64,000 bases of DNA from Pseudoclavibacter helvolus (GTDB lineage: Bacteria > Actinomycetota > Actinomycetes > Actinomycetales > Microbacteriaceae). A model generated the notes under the pieces. It was not told the origin of the DNA and searched no databases. It was given only the letters and a program-made list of their open reading frames with translations. The position numbers were made by a program, and so were the translations under genes. The stretch lies in NCBI RefSeq assembly GCF_014191305.1, contig NZ_JACHWJ010000003.1:465390-529389 (forward strand). The letters are read 5' to 3'. Numbering within the stretch: the first letter of the stretch is position 1; the number at the start of each line of letters is the position of its first letter. Below are positions 41,051 to 50,233 of this stretch, one piece after another.

Positions 41051-41148
41051 GTCCAACTTCCGTGATGGATGCCGGCATCCGCAACCCAAACGGAGCTCGC
41101 GGCCCCATTCGTCACGGAAGTTGGTCAGCCGTCACTGATGTTGGTCAG
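41051..41148 (+). repeat. Hairpin repeat, S type, copy 5, with a B-type half arm
   Basis: GTCCAACTTCCGTGATGG (41051-41068) and CCATTCGTCACGGAAGTTGG (41105-41124) pair with wobble pairs that need the + strand. Immediately after, CACTGATGTTGGTCAG (41133-41148) is an orphan right arm of the B-type repeat, running into the end of zapE. Confidence 0.85.
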
Positions 41149-42353
41149 CGCTGCAGGAGATGGAGGCGGCTGACCATGCGGAACGCGTCGGCCCGACCCG
41201 CGGCGGCGGCAACAAACTCGTCGAACGAAGCGTCGGCGTGGAAGTGTGCCTCGATGTCGTAGTCGACGAGCACGTCGACGGCGTTCACGAAGCGCTGCTG
41301 CGGATCACGCCCGACGGATGCGAGGAGGGGAACGTCCAGCACGTGCCACGTGTCGAAGTCGCGCGCCCACTGCAGGTATTCGAGCGACGACGTCTTCACG
41401 ATGAACAGCTCCGCGAACGTCGCCCACAACTCGCGGCCGCGCACGGCGGTGACCTCGAAGGTGCGGCCGCCGAGTTCCAGGCTTGTCGCCTCGGCTGTCG
41501 ACGGGCGGGCAGCGGCGGATGCGGCGCTACCCGAGTGCATCCACGAGCCGGTCGCAAAGCCTCGCCGCTCGACGGAATCCGCGCGAGAACGGCGGTAGTC
41601 GACCGCACCGGGCAGCTCGACGACGTCGAGCTCACGCTCGATGAGCTCGATGCCAGGCTCGAAGATGTGGTGATAGACGGGGCTTGGGAGGAGGCCCTGC
41701 GGTGGGTAGTTCGAGGTGGCGACGACCGTGATGCCGTGCTCGAGAGCGTAGCGGAGCAGGCCCGTCAGCAGCGTCGCGTGGCCGGGATCGTGCACGTGGA
41801 ACTCGTCGAACAGCAGCAGGTGGGCGTCGCCGATGAGCTCCTTCACGGCATTCGCGAAGACGGTGTCCGAGCCGCGGTTCGCGAAGATGCGCGAGTGCAG
41901 CTCGTTGAAGAACGAGTGGAAGTGCACGCGCAGCTTCCGCTCGATCGGGACGGCGTCGTAGAACGCGTCGAGCAGCCACGACTTCCCGCGACCCGCCGGC
42001 CCCCAGAGGTACAACCCGCGCGGGGTCGCCGACTCGGCAGTGGGCGCATCGGCATCCTCTGTCTCGACGGCACCGAGCCCGCTTGAGCTCGAAACGCCGG
42101 AAACGTCGCCTGCATCTGGGCCCACGGCGCGGCGCTCACCAGGCGCTGCCTCGTGCCCGACGATCTGCGCGCCGAGGCCTGCGAGACGCAGGGCGACCAT
42201 CCGCTGCCCGTCGTCGAGCGCGAAGCCCGCGGACGTGGCTGACGCAAGGATGCTCGCGAAGACCTCACCCGCACCAACAGTTTCGGGATGGGATTCCCGT
42301 TTCGGGATGGGTAGCAACCCATCTCGAAGCGTGGAACCCATCCCGAGACTCAA
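41145..42353 (-). CDS. zapE: ZapE/AFG1-family ATPase
   Basis: This about 402-residue AAA+-like protein has Walker A GLYLWGPAGRGKSWLLDAF, Walker B HLLLFDEFHVHD, and the sensor-like TVVATSNYPPQGLLP. ZapE supports cell division in E. coli and is related to mitochondrial AFG1. An Asp/Ser/Gly-rich linker of about 35 residues precedes the Walker A. All in-frame start codons (TTG 42353, ATG 42341, TTG 42317) lie inside the P-type repeat at 42280-42349; the homology begins after it. Thirteen bases separate it from the purL stop. Confidence 0.88.
   Translation of the reverse strand: MSLGMGSTLRDGLLPIPKRESHPETVGAGEVFASILASATSAGFALDDGQRMVALRLAGLGAQIVGHEAAPGERRAVGPDAGDVSGVSSSSGLGAVETEDADAPTAESATPRGLYLWGPAGRGKSWLLDAFYDAVPIERKLRVHFHSFFNELHSRIFANRGSDTVFANAVKELIGDAHLLLFDEFHVHDPGHATLLTGLLRYALEHGITVVATSNYPPQGLLPSPVYHHIFEPGIELIERELDVVELPGAVDYRRSRADSVERRGFATGSWMHSGSAASAAARPSTAEATSLELGGRTFEVTAVRGRELWATFAELFIVKTSSLEYLQWARDFDTWHVLDVPLLASVGRDPQQRFVNAVDVLVDYDIEAHFHADASFDEFVAAAAGRADAFRMVSRLHLLQR
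42280..42349. repeat. Nested palindromic repeat, copy 2 (P type)
   Basis: Outer arms GTTTCGGGATGGGATTCCCG and the right arm GCGTGGAACCCATCCCGAGA (to about 42349) match the copy at 5832-5901, and the inner GATGGGTAGCAACCCATC block is kept. It overlaps the 5' end of zapE and lies just past the purL stop. Confidence 0.85.
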
Positions 42354-42365
42354 GAGCGGCGGCCC

Positions 42366-44735
42366 TTAGGTGATCGCGGCTGAAGTGGCGGCTGAGGTGA
42401 CGGCGGAGATCGGTGCCGAGTTCGGACCGACGACGTCGCCGAAGCGCTTCGGCAGCGTCGCGCCGCGCGCCTCGGAGAGCTCGGCGAGCGTGAACTCGAA
42501 GAGACCCTGCACCTCGAGCTTCGCGTCGGCGCCCGTGCCATCGCTCACGCCGACGCGCGTGACGGGGAAGTCGCGGGCCTCGCACATCGCCTGGAAGCGC
42601 ACGTCGTCGTCGTGCGGGACGGAGACGAGGATGCGCCCGGCTGACTCGCTGAAGAGTGCGGTAGCCGCATCCACCCCTTCCTTCTGCATGAGGCCGTCGA
42701 GCACGATGCGCGCGCCGACGCCGAAGCGCGTCGACGACTCGACGATCGCAGCCGCGAGGCCACCCTCGGAGAGGTCGTGCGCTGAAGTGAGCAGGCCCTG
42801 CTGTCCGGCGCCGATGACGAGGTCGGCGAGTGCCTTCTCGCGCTCGAGGTTCACCTGCGGGGGCAGGCCGCCGAGGTGACCGTGAACGACGTCGGCCCAG
42901 ATGGAGCCGGAGAGCTCTTCGAGAGTGGTTCCGAGGAGGTAGAGGTTGTCGCCCTCTTCCTGCCAGCCCGACGGGACGCGGCGGGCCACGTCGTCGATGA
43001 GGCCGAGCACAGCGACGACGGGCGTCGGGTGGATCGGCACGTCGCCCGTCTGGTTGTAGAACGAAACGTTGCCGCCCGTGACGGGGATGCCGAGCTCGAG
43101 GCAGGCGTCGGCGAGGCCCTCGACGGCCTGCGAGAACTGCCACATGACCTCGGGGTTCTCCGGGCTGCCGAAGTTGAGGCAGTCGGAGACGGCGGCCGGG
43201 CGGGCGCCCGTGGCTGCGACGTTTCGGTACGCCTCGGCGAGGGCGAGCTTCGCACCCGCCGAAGGGTCGAGCTGCGCGTAGCGGCCGTTGGCGTCGAGGC
43301 TGATGGCGAAGCCGAGGCCCGACTCCTCGTCGATGCGCACCATGCCGGCGTCCTCTGGCGTGCCGAAGGCCGTGTTGCCGAGCACGTAGCGGTCGTACTG
43401 CTGCGTGATCCACTCAGGGTTCGCGAGGTTCGCGGAGGAGATGAGCGCGAGCACCTGCTCGCGGAGCTCTTCGCCGGACTGCGGGCGGGGGAGCGCGGAT
43501 GCCGAATCGGCCTGCAGCGCGTCGATCCACGTCGGGTAGGCGACGGGGCGGTCGTAGACGGGGCCGTCGATCGCGACGGTGCGCGGGTCGACGTTCACGA
43601 TCTCGACGCCGCGCCAGTTGATGACGAGGCGGCCCGTGTCGGTGACCTCGCCGAGGACGCTCGTCTCGACATCCCACTTGTTGACGATCGCCATGAAGGC
43701 GTCGAGCTTGTCGGGAGCGACGACCGCCATCATGCGCTCCTGGCTCTCCGACATGAGGATCTCCTCAGCCGTCAGGTTCGGGTCGCGCAGCAGCACCTTG
43801 TCCAGCTCGATGTACATGCCGCCGTCGCCGGCCGCCGCGAGCTCGCTCGTCGCGCAGGAGATGCCTGCCGCGCCGAGGTCCTGGATGCCCTCGACGACCT
43901 TCTCGCGGAACAGCTCGAGGCAGCACTCGATGAGCACCTTCTCGGCGAACGGGTCGCCGACCTGCACTGCTGGACGCTTCGTGGGACCCTTCTCGTCGAA
44001 CGAGTCGGACGCGAGGATGGAGGCGCCGCCGATGCCGTCGCCACCCGTGCGGGCGCCGAAGAGCACAACCTTGTTGCCGGCACCGCGCGCGTTTGCGAGG
44101 TGGAGGTCTTCGTGGCGAAGTACACCGACCGCGAGGGCGTTGACCAGCGGGTTCGCCTGGTAGACGCTGTCGAACCAGGTCTCGCCGCCGATGTTCGGCA
44201 GGCCGAGGCAGTTGCCGTAGAAGGAGATGCCGCTCGTGACGCCGTGCACGACGCGCGCCGTGTCGGCCTCGTCGATGGCGCCGAAGCGGAGCGCATCCAT
44301 GACGGCAACGGGGCGGGCGCCCATCGAGATGATGTCGCGCACGATGCCGCCGACGCCGGTCGCGGCGCCCTGGAACGGCTCGATGTAGGAGGGGTGGTTG
44401 TGCGACTCGACCTTGAAGGTCACCGCCCAGCCCTCGCCCGCGTCGATGACGCCGGCGTTCTCGCCCATGCCGACCATGAGGTTCTTCTTCATCTCGTCAG
44501 AGACCTTCTGGCCGAACTGGCGCAGGTAGTTCTTCGAGGACTTGTAGGAGCAGTGCTCCGACCACATGACCGAGTACATGGCGAGCTCACCCGAGGTGGG
44601 GCGGCGGCCCAGGATCTCGCGGATCTTGTCGTACTCGTCTGGCTTCAGCCCGAGGGCACCGTACGGTTGCTCCTTCTCGGGAGTCGCCTTCGCGTTGTCG
44701 ACGGTGTCCGGGACGTGTGTGGTCTGGCTGCTCAC
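42366..44735 (-). CDS. purL: Phosphoribosylformylglycinamidine synthase subunit II
   Basis: This 789-residue PurL has [17 protein letters not shown] (substrate and ATP region), [19 protein letters not shown] and [11 protein letters not shown]. The length fits the small-PurL form that needs PurS and PurQ. It makes FGAM from FGAR using ATP and glutamine-derived ammonia in purine synthesis. GTG 44735 is chosen because AAGGAG lies upstream; the open frame continues upstream another 70 codons without homology. purQ lies at the far end of the window (63856), so the genes are not clustered. Confidence 0.95.
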   Translation of the reverse strand: MSSQTTHVPDTVDNAKATPEKEQPYGALGLKPDEYDKIREILGRRPTSGELAMYSVMWSEHCSYKSSKNYLRQFGQKVSDEMKKNLMVGMGENAGVIDAGEGWAVTFKVESHNHPSYIEPFQGAATGVGGIVRDIISMGARPVAVMDALRFGAIDEADTARVVHGVTSGISFYGNCLGLPNIGGETWFDSVYQANPLVNALAVGVLRHEDLHLANARGAGNKVVLFGARTGGDGIGGASILASDSFDEKGPTKRPAVQVGDPFAEKVLIECCLELFREKVVEGIQDLGAAGISCATSELAAAGDGGMYIELDKVLLRDPNLTAEEILMSESQERMMAVVAPDKLDAFMAIVNKWDVETSVLGEVTDTGRLVINWRGVEIVNVDPRTVAIDGPVYDRPVAYPTWIDALQADSASALPRPQSGEELREQVLALISSANLANPEWITQQYDRYVLGNTAFGTPEDAGMVRIDEESGLGFAISLDANGRYAQLDPSAGAKLALAEAYRNVAATGARPAAVSDCLNFGSPENPEVMWQFSQAVEGLADACLELGIPVTGGNVSFYNQTGDVPIHPTPVVAVLGLIDDVARRVPSGWQEEGDNLYLLGTTLEELSGSIWADVVHGHLGGLPPQVNLEREKALADLVIGAGQQGLLTSAHDLSEGGLAAAIVESSTRFGVGARIVLDGLMQKEGVDAATALFSESAGRILVSVPHDDDVRFQAMCEARDFPVTRVGVSDGTGADAKLEVQGLFEFTLAELSEARGATLPKRFGDVVGPNSAPISAVTSAATSAAIT

Positions 44736-44909
44736 TGGCGAGGCTCCTTCTGGCGGCGCGATGCGGAGAAGTCGGGGCGTGTCCGCACCGGACGAGTCTA
44801 CGGCGTTCGCGGGTGCCCGCGCGAAGGGCCGTGGATGCGCGCGCTGGGTTGCGCGGGTGGTCGCTCGGCTGGGCGCTCGTTTCGCGCCGGACGGGAAAGG
44901 TCGGACGCC

Positions 44910-44984
44910 GTTCACCGGGCGACGCCCGCCGTTCAACTGGGCGTCCATCCGCGTTCATCCGGTGACCGCTGGTGTTCACGCGAG
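44910..44984 (+). promoter_or_regulatory. Helically phased GTTCA direct repeats (PHO-box-like)
   Basis: GTTCACCGGGC (44910), GTTCAACTGGG (44931), GTTCATCCGGT (44953) and GTTCACGCGAG (44974) are spaced 21, 22 and 21 bases apart, two helical turns each. The gaps hold weaker 10-11-base units. This resembles the 11-base direct-repeat PHO boxes bound by PhoP in actinobacteria. The 348-base gap 44736-45083 contains this and no gene. It lies upstream of the ABC importer operon. Confidence 0.6.
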
Positions 44985-45083
44985 CGTGGTGGCCTGTCTC
45001 CGCCCGGCCAGTCGGCAGGGCTTCGCCGGCAGGCCAGCTGGTCTCCGGCCCCACCACGATTCCGAGAAGGACATCGACTTCGC

Positions 45084-46211
45084 ATGAACAAGCGACTTTC
45101 AATTGTGGCGACGCTCGCCCTCGCGGGACTTGCCCTGACGGCGTGCTCGCAGAGCCCCGCAACGGGTGAGACCGGCGACACCGCCGAGGCGGCGACCGCG
45201 ACGAGCCTCGAGGACTTCGGCAGCATGGACGCCCTTGTCGAGGCCGCAAAGGCCGAGGGCACCATCAACGTCATCGCGCTGCCAGACGACTGGGCGAACT
45301 ACGGCGAGATCAAGGCCGGCTTCACCGAGAAGTACGGCATCACCGTCAACTCGATCCTGCCCGACGCCTCCTCGCAGGAGGAGATCGCGGCCGCCGACGC
45401 CAACAAGGGCACCGACCAGGCGCCAGACGTGTTCGACCTCGGCGCGAACGTCGCCCTCGCATCCACCGACTACTTCGCGCCGTACCAGGTCGAGAACTGG
45501 GAGCACATCCCAGATGCCAACAAGGAGGCCACCGGCCTCTGGGTGAACGACTACACGGGCATCATGTCGGTCGGCTACAACGCCACGAAGTACGGCGAGA
45601 TCACCTCGATCGACCAGCTCACCGATGCGAAGTTCGCGAACTCGGTCGCCCTCAACGGCAAGCCTGCTGAGGCTGGCGCCGCGTTCAACGGCTTCCTCTC
45701 GGCCAACAACGCGGTTGGCGGCGACTTCGCCGACCTGCAGCCCGGCCTCGACTACTTCGCGAAGCTCAAGCAGGCAGGCACCCTCAACCTCAAGGACGTG
45801 ACCGCGGGCACCGTCGACGCCGGCGAGCACGGGGTCGTCTTCGACTGGAGCTACAACCAGCTGTCGACCGTCGAGCGCCTCGAGGCCAAGGGCGTCGAAT
45901 GGGCGACCTTCGTGCCCGAGGGCGGCGAGATCGCCGCGTACTACAACCAAGCCATCAACGTCGACGCCCCGAACCCCGCCGCGGCCCGACTCTGGATGGA
46001 GTACCTGTACTCGCCCGAGGTGCAGAACATCTGGCTCGCCGGCGGCGCCATGCCGGTGCTGTTCGACTGGATGGAAGCCGAAGGAACGCTCGACCAGGAG
46101 GCGCTCGAGAGCCTGCCCGAGGTCGACGGAACGCCGCTGACGCCGACCTTGGAAGAGGCCGAGACGGCAAACGCGTTCCTCGCCGAGAACTGGGACTCGA
46201 CGATCTCCTGA
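45084..46211 (+). CDS. ABC transporter substrate-binding lipoprotein (phosphonate/spermidine-iron type)
   Basis: This 375-residue protein starts with a lipoprotein signal (MNKRLSIVATLALAGLALTA, then C). The body is a type II periplasmic-binding fold: INVIALPDDWANYGEIKAGF near the start, LWVNDYTGIMSVGYNATKYG, and a C-terminal MEYLYSPEVQNIWLAGGAMP. Proteins like this bind Fe3+, thiamine, polyamines or 2-aminoethylphosphonate. The PHO-box-like repeats upstream favour a phosphorus compound (inference). It overlaps the first permease gene (TGATG). Confidence 0.82.
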   Translation: MNKRLSIVATLALAGLALTACSQSPATGETGDTAEAATATSLEDFGSMDALVEAAKAEGTINVIALPDDWANYGEIKAGFTEKYGITVNSILPDASSQEEIAAADANKGTDQAPDVFDLGANVALASTDYFAPYQVENWEHIPDANKEATGLWVNDYTGIMSVGYNATKYGEITSIDQLTDAKFANSVALNGKPAEAGAAFNGFLSANNAVGGDFADLQPGLDYFAKLKQAGTLNLKDVTAGTVDAGEHGVVFDWSYNQLSTVERLEAKGVEWATFVPEGGEIAAYYNQAINVDAPNPAAARLWMEYLYSPEVQNIWLAGGAMPVLFDWMEAEGTLDQEALESLPEVDGTPLTPTLEEAETANAFLAENWDSTIS

Positions 46212-47161
46212 TGACTGCCACCGCACCCCTCGCGGCGGCGACCGAGCCGGTGGGAGCCGCTGCACCAGCAGTCGCCTCCTCCGCGCTCGGCCGCCGCCCG
46301 TGGGGCGCACCCCGGGCGGCGTCGCGCACGTCTCTCATCGGTGTCGCCCCCTTCCTCGTCTACACGGGAGTCTTCCTCCTACTACCGACATTGCTGGTCG
46401 TCGTCGGCGCATTCTTCACCCGCCAGGGCGTCTTCACGACGAGCGGGTTCGAGAGGCTCTTCTCGCCCGCATCCATCACCATCTTCTGGACCTCGACCTG
46501 GCTCTCGGTCGTTACCGCGGTGCTCGGCGCCATCATTGGCGCCGTCGTCGCGTACGCGCTCTCCACGAGCCCCGCGAACAGCATCGGTCGACGCGTCTTC
46601 ACGGCCTTCAACTCGGTGCTCGCGCAGTTCGGCGGCGTCATGCTCGCCTTCGCGTTCGTTGCCACGATCGGCACCAACGGGATGCTCACCCGCTTTCTGC
46701 AGGGCGCGGCGGGCTTCCAAGTCGACTCGGGCTTCCTCTCGAGCGTGCCAGGCCTCGTCGCCGTCTACCTCTACTTCCAGGTGCCACTCATGGTCAGTGT
46801 GTTCCTGCCGGCAGTGGATGGCATCCGCAAGGAATGGCGCGACGCGACCGTCATGCTCGGCGGCAGCTCGTTCGTCTACTGGTTCCGGGTCGCCGGCCCG
46901 CTCCTCGCGCCGAGCTTCCTCGGGTCCGTGCTGCTGCTGTTCGCGAACTCCTTCTCCGCCTTCGCGACCGCGGCCGCCCTCATCTCGCAGCAGACGATCA
47001 TCGTGCCGATGGAGATCGAAGCCGCGCTTCGCAACGAGAACACGGCGGGCCTCGAGTCGTATGCGCAGGCCCTAGCCCTCGGGATGATCGTGGTCGTCGC
47101 GATCGTCATGTCCCTCTACGCGCTCCTGCAGAAGCGCAGCTCGAGGTGGTTGTCGCGATGA
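46211..47161 (+). CDS. ABC transporter permease 1
   Basis: This 316-residue permease has about six helices and the conserved EAA-type loop in the region WRDATVMLGGSSFVYWFRVA with a GPLLAPSFLGS end. The long Ala-rich N-terminal tail is cytoplasmic. It pairs with the next permease to form the membrane channel of the importer. The start overlaps the binding-protein stop (TGATG) and the stop overlaps the next start, showing one tight operon. Confidence 0.88.
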   Translation: MTATAPLAAATEPVGAAAPAVASSALGRRPWGAPRAASRTSLIGVAPFLVYTGVFLLLPTLLVVVGAFFTRQGVFTTSGFERLFSPASITIFWTSTWLSVVTAVLGAIIGAVVAYALSTSPANSIGRRVFTAFNSVLAQFGGVMLAFAFVATIGTNGMLTRFLQGAAGFQVDSGFLSSVPGLVAVYLYFQVPLMVSVFLPAVDGIRKEWRDATVMLGGSSFVYWFRVAGPLLAPSFLGSVLLLFANSFSAFATAAALISQQTIIVPMEIEAALRNENTAGLESYAQALALGMIVVVAIVMSLYALLQKRSSRWLSR

Positions 47162-48039
47162 CGCAGACCACTGCCTCCGCGCAGACGGCGGCCACCCCCG
47201 CCCGCCGCCGCGGCCTCGTCGAACGCGCGCGCCGCCGCCAGCAGACCTTCCGCATCACGGTGCTCGCGCTCACGACCGTCGCGCTGCTCGTGCCGCTCGT
47301 CAGCCTGTTCGAGTTCTCCATCCGCTTCCCGCTCACGGGCGAGGTCAGCTTCGACGCGTGGGAGCGGGTCTTCGCCGGAAACACGGGCGAGTACTCGACG
47401 CTCGACGTGCTCTGGTCGGGCCTCACGAACTCGCTCATCATGTGCGTGCTCACCGTCGCCATCATGCTCCTGCTGCTCGTGCCGACCATGGTGTGGGTGC
47501 GCCTGAAGGTGCCAGCCATGGATCGCGCGGTCGAGTTCATCTGCCTCCTGCCGCTCACGATCCCGGCCGTCGTGCTGGTCGTCGGCCTCGCGCCCATCTA
47601 CCGCTTCATCGCGTCCACCCCGCTCGGCTCGAACACGGTGTGGCTTGCGTTCGCCTACGTCGTGCTGGTGCTGCCGTTCGCGTACCGCTCGATCGACGCG
47701 GGTCTCAGGTCGATCGACCTCAGGACCCTCACTGAGGCCGCCCGCTCGTTCGGCGCATCCTGGCCCGTCATCATCCTGCGCGTGATCCTCCCCAACATCC
47801 GCACAGCCCTCATCTCGGCGAGCTTCGTGACCATCGCGGTTGTGCTCGGGGAGTTCACCGTCGCGCGCTTCCTCGCGCGCGACAACCTGCAGACCGCGCT
47901 CTTCCAGATCAACCTGTCCGACGGGCAGATCGCGGCCGTCATGTCGCTGCTCGCGCTCGGCGTCACCACGATCCTGCTCATCGTCCTCGACCTGCTCGCG
48001 GGGCGCTCGAAGCGCAAGCCCGGAAAGGCAACCTCATGA
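47158..48039 (+). CDS. ABC transporter permease 2
   Basis: This 293-residue permease has a basic N-terminus and about six helices (ITVLALTTVALLVPLVSLFE and others). Its EAA-loop region is LRTLTEAARSFGASWPVIIL with the expected glycine. It joins permease 1 and the ATPase as the importer core. The overlap with neighbours is ATGA on both sides. It resembles permeases for polyamines and 2-aminoethylphosphonate. Confidence 0.88.
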   Translation: MTQTTASAQTAATPARRRGLVERARRRQQTFRITVLALTTVALLVPLVSLFEFSIRFPLTGEVSFDAWERVFAGNTGEYSTLDVLWSGLTNSLIMCVLTVAIMLLLLVPTMVWVRLKVPAMDRAVEFICLLPLTIPAVVLVVGLAPIYRFIASTPLGSNTVWLAFAYVVLVLPFAYRSIDAGLRSIDLRTLTEAARSFGASWPVIILRVILPNIRTALISASFVTIAVVLGEFTVARFLARDNLQTALFQINLSDGQIAAVMSLLALGVTTILLIVLDLLAGRSKRKPGKATS

Positions 48040-49259
48040 CCAGCACCCTCCCCGCGCCGGCCGCATCGGCCGCTTCCGCAGCGCACTCGCAGGCCGCCGT
48101 CGGCGTCGAGCTGCGGGGCGTCACGCGTCGCTTCGGCTCGACCGTCGCACTGCGCGGCCTCGACCTGAGCATCAAGCCCGGCGAGTTGGTTGCGCTCCTC
48201 GGGCCAAGCGGATGCGGCAAGACCACCGCCCTGCGTGCCCTCGCCGGGCTCGAGGACATCGACGAGGGCGAGATCATCGTGGGCGGGCGCGACGTCGCCC
48301 ACGTCCCTGCGTCGAAGCGCGACATGGCGATGGTGTTCCAGTCGTACTCGCTCTTCCCGCACCTCACGGTCGCGCAGAACGTCGCGTTCCCGCTCAGCCT
48401 CCGGCGCGGCATCTCCGCGAGGGAGCGCAACGTGCGCGTGCCCGAGTACCTGGAGCTGGTGGGCCTCGGCGGATTTGGCGATCGCTACCCGAACGAGCTC
48501 TCGGGCGGGCAGCAGCAGCGCGTGGCCCTCGCCCGGGCGCTCGCCGTGCAGCCCAAGGTGCTGCTGCTCGACGAGCCGCTCTCCGCGCTGGATGCGAAGG
48601 TGCGCGTGCAGCTGCGCGACGAGATCCGCCGCATCCAGCTCGAGGTGGGCATCACCACCGTGTTCGTCACGCACGACCAGGAGGAGGCCCTCGCGGTCGC
48701 CGACCGGGTGGCCGTCATGCGCGGCGGCATTATCGAGCAGCTCGGCGAGCCAGAGGCCATCTACTCGACGCCCGAGAACGCGTTCGTCGCCGACTTCATC
48801 GGGCACCACTCGCGCGTGCGGGCGAGCGCTGACGGAGGCGTGGCGACGGTCCTCGGGCAGCGCGTCCCGCTGCTCGACGGCAGCGCGGAGGGCGAGGTCG
48901 AGGTGCTGCTGCGGCCAGAGCACGTGTCGTTCGCGGCGGTCGGTGCCTCGGGCACTGCTGCACCATCGACGAACGTCGATGCGCCGGCTGCGTCGGCTGC
49001 GTCCGATGCCTCGGGCGGGCTGCCGGCCGGCGAGGCGCTCGCGCGCGTCGTCTCCACCGGGTTCCTCGGCGCTCACGTCGTCGTCCAGGCTCGCCTCGCC
49101 GACGGCACGCTCCTGCGCGCGCACATGCGGAGCAGGGACACCGGGGCGCTCGAGCCGGGCAGCGTCGTGTCCGTCGACGTGCATCCGGCGCCCGCGCTCG
49201 CGGTTGCCCGCACGGCGAGCCTCGAGGCTGCTCTGGTGGCTGAGGGCGAGCCCGCCTAG
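48036..49259 (+). CDS. ABC transporter ATP-binding protein (PotA/FbpC-like)
   Basis: This 407-residue ATPase has Walker A LLGPSGCGKTTALRALAG, Q-loop AMVFQSYSLFPHL, signature NELSGGQQQRVALARALA, Walker B LLLDEPLSALD and H-loop VFVTHDQEEAL. After the ATPase domain comes a C-terminal regulatory TOBE domain (VEVLLRPEHVSFAAVGASGT), split by an Ala/Ser-rich insert. It powers the importer of the three genes upstream and is the last gene of the operon. Confidence 0.93.
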   Translation: MTSTLPAPAASAASAAHSQAAVGVELRGVTRRFGSTVALRGLDLSIKPGELVALLGPSGCGKTTALRALAGLEDIDEGEIIVGGRDVAHVPASKRDMAMVFQSYSLFPHLTVAQNVAFPLSLRRGISARERNVRVPEYLELVGLGGFGDRYPNELSGGQQQRVALARALAVQPKVLLLDEPLSALDAKVRVQLRDEIRRIQLEVGITTVFVTHDQEEALAVADRVAVMRGGIIEQLGEPEAIYSTPENAFVADFIGHHSRVRASADGGVATVLGQRVPLLDGSAEGEVEVLLRPEHVSFAAVGASGTAAPSTNVDAPAASAASDASGGLPAGEALARVVSTGFLGAHVVVQARLADGTLLRAHMRSRDTGALEPGSVVSVDVHPAPALAVARTASLEAALVAEGEPA

Positions 49260-49265
49260 GGCCGC

Positions 49266-49343
49266 TGACCAATTCGAGTGCGATTTCGGCGGTTTGCGGC
49301 CTCTCGGCGTCCGCAGGCGCCGAAATCGCACTGGAAATGGACA
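49266..49343 (+). repeat. Hairpin repeat, B type, copy 3
   Basis: TGACCAATTCGAGTGCGATT and its diverged complement AATCGCACTGGAAATGGACA pair around a long loop, with extra TCGGC/GCCGA pairing. It lies between the ABC operon end and the deoR end, both converging on it. Confidence 0.8.
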
Positions 49344-49358
49344 GTGACGGGAGCGGCG

Positions 49359-50162
49359 CTACACCAGGCGCACGTCGCACCCGGCGGCGCGGAGCGCAGC
49401 GACCTCGGCAGCATCAGCCTCCGTGCCGGTGATGACGCTCTCGAACTCGTCGAGGCCGCCGATGACGCCGACGTGCGCGCGGCCGAGCTTGCTCGCGTCG
49501 GCGACGACGACGGAGCGGTCGGCGGTGCGCAGCATGGCGCGCTTGAGCTCCGACTCCGGCAGGTTCACGTTCGTGACGCCCGCCCCGACCTGCACGCCCG
49601 TGCATCCGATGATCGCGAGGTCGGTGTGGATTTGCTCGAGCATCGCGGAGGCGTACGGCGCGACGAGCGAGTGCTGCAGCGGCCGCAGGGTGCCGCCGGT
49701 CACGACGACCGTGAAGCGGGGGATGGCCGACTCGAGCGCGAGCGCGATCGAGAGGCCGTTGGTGATGATGACGACGTCGTCGAGGTCGTCCCGCGCGAGC
49801 AGGGCCTCGGCGACGGCGGTCGTCGTCGTGCCGACATCGAGGAGCACGCTCGAGCCGCTCGTGACGAGCGCGGCCGCGGCGGCGCCGATGCGGCGCTTCT
49901 CGTCGGCGGCGTTCTGCTGCGCCGTCTCGAAGGACGTCTCGAGGCCCGCGGGCCCGTGCCCGTAGATGGCCCCGCCGTGCACGCGGCCGAGGATTCCCTC
50001 GCGCTCGAGCGCGGTCAGGTCTGACCGCACCGTGACCTCCGACACTCCGAGCTCGCGGCTCAGATCCGCGACCCTGGCGAAGCCGGTACGTTTGACGAGC
50101 TCGACCACGTCGGCTCTGCGCGCCTCCGCTGGGCGGTCTGGGGTCGTGTCGTTGTTCACCAC
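49359..50162 (-). CDS. DeoR/GlpR-family transcriptional regulator
   Basis: This about 267-residue regulator has an N-terminal winged HTH (VADLSRELGVSEVTVRSDLT and GILGRVHGGA) and a sugar-phosphate-sensing C-terminal domain (SGSSVLLDVGTTTTAVAEAL, LAIIGCTGVQVGAGVTN). It is divergent from galT, and a perfect palindrome lies between them. GTG 50162 or 50159 are the plausible starts; a TTG eight codons further upstream is weaker. It should repress the gal genes until galactose-derived phosphate appears. Confidence 0.88.
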   Translation of the reverse strand: MVNNDTTPDRPAEARRADVVELVKRTGFARVADLSRELGVSEVTVRSDLTALEREGILGRVHGGAIYGHGPAGLETSFETAQQNAADEKRRIGAAAAALVTSGSSVLLDVGTTTTAVAEALLARDDLDDVVIITNGLSIALALESAIPRFTVVVTGGTLRPLQHSLVAPYASAMLEQIHTDLAIIGCTGVQVGAGVTNVNLPESELKRAMLRTADRSVVVADASKLGRAHVGVIGGLDEFESVITGTEADAAEVAALRAAGCDVRLV

Positions 50163-50198
50163 ACTGCACAGCTTACGCCTTCGCAAGCAAATTCGCGC

Positions 50199-50228
50199 TT
50201 GACTTTCGAAAACGAAAGTGGCGTAATC
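50199..50228 (+). promoter_or_regulatory. galT promoter with overlapping operator
   Basis: TTGACT (50199-50204) and GTAATC (50223-50228) form a -35/-10 pair 18 bases apart. Inside the spacer ACTTTCG-AAAA-CGAAAGT (50202-50219) is a perfect 18-base palindrome. A repressor bound there would block polymerase. Transcription should start near 50234, the GTG start of galT, implying a leaderless mRNA. Confidence 0.78.
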
Positions 50229-50233
50229 GGAGC

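Noticed and set aside
42876..45083. A very long + strand open frame opposite purL running into the ABC binding-protein gene
   Set aside because: It is antisense to purL, its translation is Arg/Glu/Val-rich without domains, and the real binding protein starts at 45084 with a lipoprotein signal. Such frames are common opposite high-G+C genes.
45084..49259. Naming the ABC operon phnSTUV
   Set aside because: The resemblance is shared with iron, thiamine and polyamine importers and no phosphonate catabolic gene is in the window; only the upstream repeats point to phosphorus.
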